The translations under genes and the position numbers were made by a program. Positions 17,523 to 25,551 of a stretch of DNA of 64,000 nt are shown piece after piece (positions within the stretch are counted from its first letter, which is position 1; each line of letters opens with the position of its first letter). The notes under the pieces were generated by a model, which saw only the letters and a list, made by a program, of their open reading frames with translations, searched no databases and was not told the DNA's origin. The stretch is from Pantoea sp. Mb-10 (GTDB lineage: Bacteria > Pseudomonadota > Gammaproteobacteria > Enterobacterales > Enterobacteriaceae): positions 248,001 to 312,000 of the forward strand of contig NZ_JAJSDX010000005.1 of NCBI RefSeq assembly GCF_021272205.1, given 5' to 3'.

Positions 17523-18254
17523 ATGAGTCGATTAGAGAACAAAGTTGCCCTGATACTTGGTGGGGCAAAAGGTATTGGACTGGCTATCAGTCAGCGATTT
17601 GCCCGTGAAGGTGCCATAACCTGGTTAACCTCACGCCGAGATGAGGAGTTACACGCTGCCAGCCTCACTATTAAGGGCACCGCAAGGCCCATCCGGGCTG
17701 ATGTCAGCCAGCTAAGCGAATTGACGCGGATAGCGGACGCCATCAAGACCGAATCGGGGCAGTTAGATGTGCTGGTCATCAACGCCGGAATGGCCGAATA
17801 CGCGACGATTGATGAGGTTACGCCGGCACAGTTTGAGGCTATTTTCGGCCTGAATGTGCGCTCACCGCTTTTTGCTCTGCAGGCAGTACTTCCCCTGCTG
17901 AAACCGGGCGCGAGCGTGGTGTTAATCGGGTCGATTGCCGATGTGATTGGCACGCCGGGCTATGGCGTATACGGTGCCAGTAAAGCCGCACTGCGTTCTT
18001 TTGCCCGCACATGGACGCAGGAACTCTCCGCCCGTGGGATCCGCATTAATGTGGTCGCCCCTGGCCCTATCGATACGGAGATGATGCTTGCAGCCTCTGA
18101 AGAGGTGCGTACAGGGCTTATCAGCACCATTCCCTTAGCTCGCATGGGCAGACCTGAGGAAGTCGCCAATGCTGCACTGTTCCTCGCCAGTGATGAAAGC
18201 AGTTATATCGCCGGAGCAGAAATCTGCGTGGATGGGGGGATGACGCAAGTGTGA
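17523..18254 (+). CDS. Short-chain dehydrogenase/reductase
   Basis: 243 residues from ATG 17523 after an AGGAGTG RBS. It is a classical SDR: nucleotide-binding GGAKGIG (13-19), NAG (87-89), catalytic Ser137, Tyr150 and Lys154 (YGASK), and a C-terminal DGGMTQV end. The Arg37-Arg39 region (TSRRDE) suggests NADPH over NADH. It is divergent from the HxlR regulator, which is a common pairing for stress-induced reductases. The substrate cannot be told from the sequence. A terminator hairpin follows. Confidence 0.85.
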   Translation: MSRLENKVALILGGAKGIGLAISQRFAREGAITWLTSRRDEELHAASLTIKGTARPIRADVSQLSELTRIADAIKTESGQLDVLVINAGMAEYATIDEVTPAQFEAIFGLNVRSPLFALQAVLPLLKPGASVVLIGSIADVIGTPGYGVYGASKAALRSFARTWTQELSARGIRINVVAPGPIDTEMMLAASEEVRTGLISTIPLARMGRPEEVANAALFLASDESSYIAGAEICVDGGMTQV

Positions 18255-18302
18255 GGAATATCGTTCAGTTTGACCAAGCGCAAAGAAATGCTGATGACGG
18301 AT

Positions 18303-18330
18303 AACCGGGTCACTGCCCGGTTTATCTTTT
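18303..18330 (+). terminator. Rho-independent terminator after the dehydrogenase gene
   Basis: AACCGGG at 18303-18309 pairs with CCCGGTT at 18316-18322, with a 6-base loop and a T-rich tail (TTATCTTTT). Confidence 0.7.
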
Positions 18331-18451
18331 GTCGCGTCCGGGCCGCTGCGCATCGTCACGTAAATGCGCGGCATTCCTTTACGTCATTCAACATCGTTAG
18401 TCATGGTCACTTCGGGAATACACGCGACGTGGTGTCCCGCCACTGACCACG

Positions 18452-18620
18452 TCACGTTTTCTGCGCGCCCAGAAACCGTTTCAGCTCATCAATAAACGCC
18501 CGCACACGCAAAGAAAGGTGCCTGCGGCTGGAACAGATCGCATGGATAGCCATCTCTTCCCCCTGCGCTGCGGGTAACAGATGGACTCATCGACCCTCCA
18601 GAATATCCTTATCCAGCATA
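18452..18620 (-). pseudogene. LysR-type regulator, C-terminal remnant
   Basis: On the minus strand the end of a LysR effector domain is readable: HLLPAAQGEEMAIHAICSSR, then RRHLSLRVRAFIDELKRFLG and a stop at 18452. An in-frame stop interrupts it near 18585. The whole N-terminal part is missing. The upstream neighbour (plus strand) is a hydrolase that also lacks its N-terminus, suggesting that one deletion removed the starts of both genes of a divergent pair. Confidence 0.55.
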
Positions 18621-18639
18621 AAGGAAGGCAGCTTGCCAG

Positions 18640-19397
18640 ATGCACGCCTCGGCGGGAATAGGCGTGGTGCTTTACCTACATGGCGGCGGCTATGTACACG
18701 GTGGCGTGGAGTGGAAATGTATCGCGGATTAACCGGTCGCATCGCCTCGGCTTTAAACGCCAACGTTTACGTGCCGCATTACCGACAGGCACCGGATTTT
18801 CCCTTCCCAACCCCGGTTGACGGTGGTTTGACCGCATATCGTGCGCTGCTCGACAAGGGCATCGATCCTGTCACTCTGGTGCGGGTGGGTGATTCAGCGG
18901 GCCGGGCGAGGGGAGTGACATTGATGCGTAAGGCGCGAGACGCCGGGTTACCGCTGCCAGCGGCGGCAGTAGCCTTCTCGCCGTGGGCCGATCTCACCCA
19001 CAGCGGCGTCGCGGCGCGCGCTCGCGAAGGTCTGGATCCGCTTTGTAGCCTCGATTTTCTTCACCATTTAGCCCGGCATTTTCTGGCGGGGGAACTCCCC
19101 ACGCACCCTGACGCATCGCCGGTTTATGCCGAACTCCAGGGCCTTTCCCCCACGTTGATACAAATGGGTGAAAACGAAGTGATGCTCAGTGGCGCGATGA
19201 TACTGGCGACACGCTTAGGCGAGGACCGGGTGCGCACAACGCTTGAAGTCTGGCCGGGAATGTTTCATGTTTGGCACCTCCTGGCCGGTACGCTGCCGGA
19301 AGCCGACCAGGCGTTACACAATGCGATAGGCTGCCTGAAAAATACCTTATCGACGCAAGCTGGCACCCATGACGCATCGCGATCGATATCGCGGTAA
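18640..19397 (+). pseudogene. Alpha/beta-hydrolase (hormone-sensitive lipase/acetyl esterase family), truncated and frameshifted
   Basis: The oxyanion motif LHGGGYVHGG is read in one frame (from about 18640) and the rest, from GLTGRIASALN onwards, in another; one extra A in the AAA run at 18715-18717 would join them. The nucleophile elbow is GDSAG but the next residues (RARG) are unlike the usual GG-LA. Later segments (FSPWADLTHSG, LSPTLIQMGENEVML, WPGMFHVWHLL) carry the Asp and His regions of the family. About 70-80 N-terminal residues normal for these esterases are missing. Probably a decayed gene next to the remnant of its LysR regulator. Confidence 0.65.
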
Positions 19398-19635
19398 CGC
19401 GTGAATCCTGGCGCGCGTTCTGGTGACGTCAACGGGCGGCAATGCGTTTGCTTTTCATTGGTGAACCCTGGGGTATAACAGGCGGGTGACGTATTTACCC
19501 CCAAGCAGTTTCGTCATGCCAGGGTAACTGGCATTTGGTATGCTGCTTGCCCACGTAAAGCGTGATAGTCACGCTTTGACACCAACTGTCTTGCCCACTG
19601 ACGTTGGCGAGTCTTAGGCAGAAATCGAGGATTAT

Positions 19636-20340
19636 GTGCACACGAACAGTCTTATTTTGGTGGCGGAAGATGATGATGACATTGCCGACATCCTCATGAG
19701 TTATCTGCACCGTGCTGGCATGAAAACGCTGCGCGCAGCGCAAGGCGAACAGGCCCTCACGCTCATCAATCTGCATAAACCCGATCTCATCCTGCTGGAT
19801 ATTCACCTGCCGGTCAGGGATGGCTGGCATGTCCTTGCCACGCTGCGCCGCGAAAACCCGGTGCCGGTGATTATGGTCACAGCGCTGGATCAGGATATGG
19901 ATAAATTGATGGGGCTGCGTTTGGGCGCCGATGACTATGTGATCAAGCCTTTTAATCCAGCCGAAGTCGTGGCGCGGGTGGAAGCCGTGCTGCGCCGCAC
20001 GCGTACCCTCACGGAGCGGGCGGCGGTTCAGCCTATCAGAACGCCCAATATCACCATTTATCCGGAGGATTTTCACATTGAGATTGCCGTAGGTACCGAG
20101 CGGGTTAGCCCGCTATTGACCACCACGGAATTCAAATTGATCACGCACCTTGCGCGCAGTCCACGGCGCGTATTTTCCCGCGAAGAGTTGCTCACCGCGT
20201 GCCTGCCAGAAGGTGACACGCTGGACAGAACGGTTGACAGCCACATGAGTAAGCTGCGGAAAAAGCTGGAAAATGCCGGGCTGAAGGGGATGCCGGAGAG
20301 CATTCGCGGTATGGGATATCGCCTGGGGGAAAACAGATGA
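19636..20340 (+). CDS. OmpR-family response regulator (AdeR/SmeR-like)
   Basis: 234 residues: receiver domain (acidic pocket EDDDD at 11-15, phosphoacceptor Asp55 in LLDIHLP, conserved Lys in VIKPFNP) and a winged-helix DNA-binding domain at the C-terminus (RTVDSHMSKLRKKLE, GMGYRLG). The sequence follows the AdeR/SmeR group, which controls RND drug pumps in Acinetobacter and Stenotrophomonas (for example VTALDQDMDKLMGLRLGADD). The start is GTG. The kinase gene overlaps its end by 4 bp (ATGA). No pump is adjacent here, so the regulon is elsewhere or different. Confidence 0.85.
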   Translation: MHTNSLILVAEDDDDIADILMSYLHRAGMKTLRAAQGEQALTLINLHKPDLILLDIHLPVRDGWHVLATLRRENPVPVIMVTALDQDMDKLMGLRLGADDYVIKPFNPAEVVARVEAVLRRTRTLTERAAVQPIRTPNITIYPEDFHIEIAVGTERVSPLLTTTEFKLITHLARSPRRVFSREELLTACLPEGDTLDRTVDSHMSKLRKKLENAGLKGMPESIRGMGYRLGENR

Positions 20341-21398
20341 AGCGCGAGCCGATACTCAGTCGTCAGGTATTAACCTATATGCTGTCGTTGACCTTCACGA
20401 TCGTCGCCGTTTCCGTACTGGGTTCATTTCTCTTTTATACGGTGATCATCAACTATATCCCCGGCGGAGCAGAAGCCAGCACGGAAGATCAAATGACCTT
20501 CCTGGATTGGGTATGGGTCCTGATTTCCACCACCATCAGCGTGGCCATCTCGCTGTTTTTTACCGTAAAGCTGTCGGGAAGAATCCTGACGCCACTCAAC
20601 TCTCTGGCGGCCAGTCTTAAAAAGATTTCCCAAGGCGATTTAGCCGCCCGCGCGCATTATGGGCAATCTCACTTGGGCGAGCTGAAAAAATTAGTGGATG
20701 ATTTTAACGCAATGGCGGAACGGCTGCAGACGCTGGACGCGCAGCGTAACGCCTGGAACGCCGCTATTGCGCATGAACTGAGAACGCCGGTGACTATTCT
20801 GCGCGGCAGGCTGCAAGGCTTGGTGGACGGCGTATTCACACCAGAGCCCATGCTGTTTGGCACGTTGCTTAAACAGACCGAAGGGCTGACCAACCTGATT
20901 GACGATCTGCGGGTGGTGAGCGCGTCAAGTCGGGTGGGTTTTAGCCTGTCACGCTCTGAGGTTAACCTCAAAGAGATCCTGGAGAGCACGCTCAGCGCTT
21001 TTTCTCCGGAGTTTACCCGTCACGCGTTTAGCCTGACCATCACGCTTCAGGATCAGGTTTGCCAGTGCGATCCCCTGCGAATTCTACAGTGCCTTAACGT
21101 GCTGTTCGATAATGCGGTGCAGTACGCTACTTCACGCGCGCTGCACGTCAGCAATGGCGTGACGCAAGGGCAAAACTGGATTGTCATTGAGGATGAGGGG
21201 CCCGGTGTATCGGACGCGGGCCAAAAATGCTTATTTCAGCCGTTTCAGCGCGGCACCGAGGCGCAAATCGTCAATCCGGGCGGATACGGGCTGGGGCTCT
21301 CGGTGGTGAAAGCGCTGATGGTGGCGCACGGTGGCGACGCCACCTACCAGCGGACCCACCACAATCACTCCGTATTTACGCTGAGCTGGCCGGTTTAA
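20337..21398 (+). CDS. Sensor histidine kinase (AdeS/SmeS-like)
   Basis: 353 residues. A membrane segment (about 15-40), a short periplasmic loop, a second membrane segment (about 57-77), a HAMP domain (LSGRILTPLNSL onward), a dimerisation domain with phospho-His146 (IAHELRTPV) and an ATP-binding domain with N (LFDNAVQYA), G1 (EDEGPGVS) and G2 (GGYGLGLSVVK) boxes. It is the partner of the preceding response regulator (4-bp overlap). The tiny periplasmic loop suggests sensing within or at the membrane. Its end overlaps the convergent ATP-grasp gene by 23 bp. Confidence 0.85.
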   Translation: MKREPILSRQVLTYMLSLTFTIVAVSVLGSFLFYTVIINYIPGGAEASTEDQMTFLDWVWVLISTTISVAISLFFTVKLSGRILTPLNSLAASLKKISQGDLAARAHYGQSHLGELKKLVDDFNAMAERLQTLDAQRNAWNAAIAHELRTPVTILRGRLQGLVDGVFTPEPMLFGTLLKQTEGLTNLIDDLRVVSASSRVGFSLSRSEVNLKEILESTLSAFSPEFTRHAFSLTITLQDQVCQCDPLRILQCLNVLFDNAVQYATSRALHVSNGVTQGQNWIVIEDEGPGVSDAGQKCLFQPFQRGTEAQIVNPGGYGLGLSVVKALMVAHGGDATYQRTHHNHSVFTLSWPV

Positions 21399-22335
21399 TC
21401 GCATACCCGAGTTGGGCGGATTCATGTGGATGCGCCGTCTCTGCGCGCCATTGCCACAGGTTGCCCAGCTGGGTATCCCATTCCATGGGCGTAATGGTCA
21501 ATTTGCCGCGGCGCGGGCTGAGCGTGATTTCGCTGAAATAAATTCCCTCATCGTGCAGCATCAAATCGACGCGGCAGTAATCGAGGCTGTGGGCCAATTG
21601 TTGAGAAGCGATAATCGCCTTACCCAGCAGCGCGGGTGCCGGAACAGGGTGCGGGGTATTCGGATACTCCATTTGGCAGGGGAGCGGCTGCCAATCACGA
21701 TCATAGACATTAATAAATTCGCGACCGTGAGAATCGGTGAAGTCAGCTTCTATCACCCTCAAGATGCCATGGAAGCAATGCAGTCTAAGCATCTCGGGTA
21801 ACGCGCGTGTCGCAGCCAGACGAGGCGGTGCAATATACTGCTCGCACAAAATCATCGGCACAATATTTTTGTACTGCCACTCTCGGGTGGTGTAGTACAT
21901 ATTTCTTTTTGAGGCGAAGTGCAGTCTGCGCAAGGCGTTTGTTGCATCGAACGTCCGTTTATCCGTACAAATTTGCGTGCTGCCGCTATCATGATTGCAC
22001 TTCAAGACAAACTGATCGGGCAATGTTGCGAAGTTAATCTCTTTAACCTGCCGGTAAACCCCTAACAGCGGCACGGTGTTAACCAGCGCGGTATTGGCGT
22101 GCACGTAGTGGCGTACGTTGAGTTTATCGGCCAGTAACGTGAAGAGCGGATTACGATCAAAAACCAGGCGATGGCATATTTTCTCGCTCAGCGTCACCGG
22201 CTGGCGAATATTGCCAGGCCGGCCTGACACCTTTTCCAGCCGCATCTGATGAAAGCGTAAATCGTTGGTCAACAGCGTGCGGCCTTTTCGCGCCAAATAT
22301 TCCACATGTTTTGAGACGTGATTGAGTAGAGTCAT
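21376..22335 (-). CDS. ATP-grasp-fold protein (TupA-like)
   Basis: About 319 residues from the ATG at 22335, preceded by AGGAGG, preferred over the longer frame. It matches the TupA-like ATP-grasp family found in teichuronopeptide and capsule clusters: LSEKICHRLVFDRNPLF near the N-terminus, VLKCNHDSGSTQI (ATP-binding strand and nucleotide loop), MILCEQYI, CRVDLMLHDEGIYFSEITLSPRRG (metal-binding Asp and Glu) at the end. Such enzymes probably join an amino acid to a sugar or peptide by an acyl-phosphate route. No capsule genes are next to it. Cytosolic. Confidence 0.75.
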   Translation of the reverse strand: MTLLNHVSKHVEYLARKGRTLLTNDLRFHQMRLEKVSGRPGNIRQPVTLSEKICHRLVFDRNPLFTLLADKLNVRHYVHANTALVNTVPLLGVYRQVKEINFATLPDQFVLKCNHDSGSTQICTDKRTFDATNALRRLHFASKRNMYYTTREWQYKNIVPMILCEQYIAPPRLAATRALPEMLRLHCFHGILRVIEADFTDSHGREFINVYDRDWQPLPCQMEYPNTPHPVPAPALLGKAIIASQQLAHSLDYCRVDLMLHDEGIYFSEITLSPRRGKLTITPMEWDTQLGNLWQWRAETAHPHESAQLGYAIKPASSA

Positions 22336-23034
22336 GGTTCCTCCTGAGCAGGGAAGAACACTCTGCACTGCCACTATTTAGTGATGTTGTGCGAATTATG
22401 GAGCCAGCGTGGAGCCTGCGAAAACGTTATGCGAGCGCGTATGACGAGCATGCGGTCTTGCTACAGAGCGCGTGCAGCTTGTCATTGGGTTCATGATGAA
22501 TAACAGAGCTGACGCCGAGTCATCAAGGCAGCGCTTTGTGCATAGAACGCCTTTCGCTTATGGAAGCGAAACATCAAAAAATCATGCGTATCTTGCTGCG
22601 CCAGATGCACAAAAAAGAGACGGTAATCCGAAGTAAACTTAAGTTTATGTGAATATTTTAAGGGCGAAGTGATTTCCATACGTGGTTATGTATAAATTTT
22701 AATCAATCCTGAGGTTATTTTTTAAAGCGTAAATAGTTTACTGTTTCTGGGTAATTTAAGGTGCGGCACTAAATGTTAATGTGTTGATTTATATCATTTA
22801 TTTTAAATCAAAGCGTATTTTTTGATCTTTAAATAAAAGTTTTTCTTATATGTTTAAGGGGTGAAATAAAGTTTAAAACTGTGTGGTAAGTCACAATTCA
22901 CTTACAAACAGGTAACACCATCCAACAAAAAACATTAAGTTTGCTTCACCGGAAACGGCTGCTTAACAAATTTTACAAAGCGATCGTCGATGGAAACATT
23001 GTCTAATAACATTAATTTTGCAGGAGCAATAACC
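22336..23034. promoter_or_regulatory. AT-rich leader region of the peptide cluster
   Basis: About 700 bp with a clear shift to AT-rich sequence from about 22620. No convincing gene. An 8-bp inverted repeat TTGATTTA (22784-22791) and TAAATCAA (22804-22811), 12 bases apart, looks operator-like and lies among several TA-rich hexamers, but no single promoter can be chosen. The AT-rich stretch would be a natural target of H-NS silencing. Confidence 0.4.
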
Positions 23035-23181
23035 ATGAATGATTTCGAAAGCAAAGAGTTTCGTTCTTATGTGTCTCCAACCGAAGCTAAAGACTTCGAT
23101 GTTGAGTTCAAAATTGAAAATGTCCAGCTTGCTGAAGTTGAGTTAGACAGTGAGTTGTTATTAGCGACCCATCGCTGCTAA
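23035..23181 (+). CDS. Candidate RiPP precursor peptide
   Basis: 48 residues from ATG 23035, which has an AGGAG 9 bp upstream; the in-frame ATG at 22990 has no RBS. The peptide is acidic and lacks hydrophobic segments or a double-glycine site. It has an N-terminal part rich in F, E, K, D (ESKEFRSYVSPTEAK), a middle FDVEFKIENVQLAEVELDSE and a C-terminal end LLLATHRC with the only Cys at the terminus. Size, position at the head of a set of modification genes, and the following hairpin make it the likely substrate of the cluster. The leader/core border is not visible; the E/D-rich part or the C-terminal THRC are candidates for modification. Confidence 0.7.
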   Translation: MNDFESKEFRSYVSPTEAKDFDVEFKIENVQLAEVELDSELLLATHRC

Positions 23182-23188
23182 TAAAAAG

Positions 23189-23214
23189 AAGTTCTGGGGG
23201 AGTCCCCAGAACTT
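23189..23214 (+). terminator. Perfect 11-bp hairpin between precursor and modification genes
   Basis: AAGTTCTGGGG (23189-23199) and CCCCAGAACTT (23204-23214) pair perfectly around GAGT. A short T-run (ATTTTT) follows after six bases. It probably acts as a leaky terminator or as an mRNA 3'-end stabiliser, giving an excess of precursor mRNA. Confidence 0.7.
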
Positions 23215-23243
23215 ACTGAATTTTTCAATAGAGAGAATTGCAG

Positions 23244-24179
23244 ATGAGCGTCTACCGTCCTGATGTTGAAGATATTACTAAAGTTGATAACACACAATTT
23301 TCGGAGATTTTCTTTAATAACACTACGCCAGTGCAATATAGAAATATTGCCAGCGAGATGCCAGCTTATAAAAAGTGGAACTTTGACTTTTTTAAAGAAA
23401 ACTGTAAAGAAATGCTGTGTCAGGTAAGCGATGATCTGAACGATCCCGCAAATATTACCAGGAAAATATCAATTTCAGAATATATTCAAATGGTTCAAGA
23501 TGGAAAAGAATGCCCCTACATGACGGGATGGAGTTATCAAAAAAGTTTCCCATCTTTAGATGACGATATCTTTTTCCCAGAGTTTCACCCAGAAGATTTT
23601 ATCGAAATGTTACCCAAAAGAATGCAGTTCCGTAGGCGCTGGATTTTTTTTGGTAAGAAGGGAATAAACTGCGATCTGCATATTGATTGTTTTTCTACCA
23701 GCGCATGGTTGTTAATGATCGAAGGGCAAAAAACATTTAGAGCAATCTCACCGCTGGATCGCCATAACATTGATATGGGTGCATCATTATTCGACAGCAA
23801 GGTGGTTGAGCATCTAAATAAGCACGGCGTAAATATTGTTGAGTTTACACTGACTCCTGGAACCATCCTCTATGTCCCTACAGGTTGGGTACATGAAATT
23901 AGAAATGACTCTGACAATATCATGGTAACCGGTGGGTTTACTTCACAGCAGCACGCGATAAGATTTTATAAGAATTATCATTCTTACATTTCACGTGATG
24001 CATTAGAAAGTGATTTGGCATTCAATAATTATCTAAAAATGCTTGCTGAAAATGATGCGCCGCTGTCCAATGAAGTCATTAACTCTATAGAAGAAGAAGT
24101 TTCTTATACGCAAGAAAAAATCGATCTTCTTATGCAAAAGAAAAGACTTTATGAAAGCATGATCAAAGCAACAGTTTAA
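23244..24179 (+). CDS. JmjC/cupin-type Fe(II)/2-oxoglutarate oxygenase
   Basis: 311 residues from ATG 23244. The middle is a JmjC-type double-stranded beta-helix with the iron triad His146, Asp148 (CDLHIDCF) and His217 (GWVHEIRN), plus the typical PGTILYVPTGWVH strand. A GQKTFRAISP segment near residues 161-170 fits the 2-oxoglutarate-binding region. The C-terminal helical part (about 240-311) ends in a coiled-coil-like LLMQKKRLYESM. Bacterial JmjC proteins hydroxylate amino-acid side chains in proteins or peptides, so it probably hydroxylates the precursor. It is the first gene after the precursor hairpin; the next gene starts 13 bp on. Confidence 0.75.
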   Translation: MSVYRPDVEDITKVDNTQFSEIFFNNTTPVQYRNIASEMPAYKKWNFDFFKENCKEMLCQVSDDLNDPANITRKISISEYIQMVQDGKECPYMTGWSYQKSFPSLDDDIFFPEFHPEDFIEMLPKRMQFRRRWIFFGKKGINCDLHIDCFSTSAWLLMIEGQKTFRAISPLDRHNIDMGASLFDSKVVEHLNKHGVNIVEFTLTPGTILYVPTGWVHEIRNDSDNIMVTGGFTSQQHAIRFYKNYHSYISRDALESDLAFNNYLKMLAENDAPLSNEVINSIEEEVSYTQEKIDLLMQKKRLYESMIKATV

Positions 24180-24192
24180 ACGGTCATTTCAA

Positions 24193-25551
24193 ATGGAAAA
24201 GATTAATATCGCCATTGATGTTTTCCCCTATAAGGAAAATATCTGGTCGATTTGTGATTATGGCGGCGAGCAAATTTACAGTAAATTAGCGCTTCCGCTT
24301 TTCATCACTGAAAAAGGAACGGTAAAGCCTTTTGCAGCCGAAGTTTTTGAACAATCGACTAACGAAGTAAAGATTGAAATCAAACGCAATCTTTTCTGGA
24401 GTAATGGCGATAATGTTAAGGCAGAAGATTATGTTAGGGCGATTAGATATGTCATTAGTGATGGTTCGAATCGTTATAAGAAAATTCTCTCAGCGTTGAT
24501 AAAGGATGAAAAAGCAATAGTTGCGCATGACGATTATTGCTTTTCGTTGAGAACGTCTTGGTATGATCCCTTTATCACCCAACATCTCACCCTCATAAAT
24601 TTCTCGCCTATGCATGTAAGTAATAGAGAAATTTATGCAGGGCCTTACATACTTCAATCAAAAAATGAAAATGTAATTAAGCTTATCGCCAATAAAAAAT
24701 TCTCTTTAACAAATGAATCCGAATTTGTAAAAGAGATTGATTATGTTTTGGTGGCTGAAGATTTAGATGGTCAAGCTTTTTTTAGTGGAATAGTCGATGT
24801 CAGCAGTAACACCGCCCTTGATCTTAATAAATATCAGCAGTTCAAAAGTAGAAAAGAATTTTTCTCCGATAACGATAACCTGGTCATGCTGCTGTCACCA
24901 GGAAATAAATTTGATCAGATCCCCGATGATGTTAAGATGCGTTTTGTCTCGGCAATTCAAAGAGAAGCTATCGCGGCAAAATTTAATAATGCACTTGAGC
25001 CTTTTTATTCATGGATGGCACTCTATTACGATGGCGAGTATGAAGTGGCTGAAAACAATGCATCATTGCATATTAACTCGTTTTCTTTAGATGTTTCGTA
25101 TGAAGACTTTTATCCTAACAAAGACGTGCTCGGCTTTATAAAAAGCCAAGTTGCAGAGCACAATATTCACCTTAATTTATGCCAGGATAACTATGGTGAT
25201 TGGCAATCAGATTGTCATCTCAGATTCGAAATCCGTAAAGCCCCCCAATCCAGCCCCATAAACATCATTCGATCAGATTTAAGCAGGTTGGATAAAAATC
25301 ATGAGGATTATCTCTATTTAAAGAAATTGTATTCTTGCTTGCACGTCAAAGAGCTATCTTCTCAGCAAGGAAAAATCTTCAAGAAGATAGATGCTGTGTT
25401 GCGTAAGCATGGCCTATGCATCCCTCTTTTTTTATTTCCAACGGGCTTCTTTTGTGTGTCAAATCTAGCGGAAGCGTCAATTTTTTCTCCAGGAAAAAGA
25501 GTGCAGGTTAAAAAAGATGATGAGAATAAAGTTGAATGCATCCGTACTTGA
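24193..25551 (+). CDS. Cytosolic substrate-binding-protein (SBP family 5) homologue
   Basis: 452 residues without a signal peptide. The fold looks like that of oligopeptide-binding proteins (SBP_bac_5): the FWSNGDNVKAEDYVRAIRYV segment (about 71-90) matches the 'f-dG-pltA-Dv-fs' signature, and a YAGPYIL segment follows. The same domain without a signal peptide is also known as the C-terminal part of SgrR-type regulators, but here no helix-turn-helix is present. The end (LCIPLFLFPTGFF) is the family's closing region. A peptide-binding protein left in the cytosol among peptide-modifying enzymes could hold the precursor or an intermediate. Overlaps the ThiF gene by 35 bp. Confidence 0.65.
   Translation: MEKINIAIDVFPYKENIWSICDYGGEQIYSKLALPLFITEKGTVKPFAAEVFEQSTNEVKIEIKRNLFWSNGDNVKAEDYVRAIRYVISDGSNRYKKILSALIKDEKAIVAHDDYCFSLRTSWYDPFITQHLTLINFSPMHVSNREIYAGPYILQSKNENVIKLIANKKFSLTNESEFVKEIDYVLVAEDLDGQAFFSGIVDVSSNTALDLNKYQQFKSRKEFFSDNDNLVMLLSPGNKFDQIPDDVKMRFVSAIQREAIAAKFNNALEPFYSWMALYYDGEYEVAENNASLHINSFSLDVSYEDFYPNKDVLGFIKSQVAEHNIHLNLCQDNYGDWQSDCHLRFEIRKAPQSSPINIIRSDLSRLDKNHEDYLYLKKLYSCLHVKELSSQQGKIFKKIDAVLRKHGLCIPLFLFPTGFFCVSNLAEASIFSPGKRVQVKKDDENKVECIRT

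Noticed and set aside
22491..22679. 62-residue minus-strand frame upstream of the peptide cluster
   Set aside because: No RBS and no recognisable sequence; considered as a possible regulator of the cluster but unsupported.
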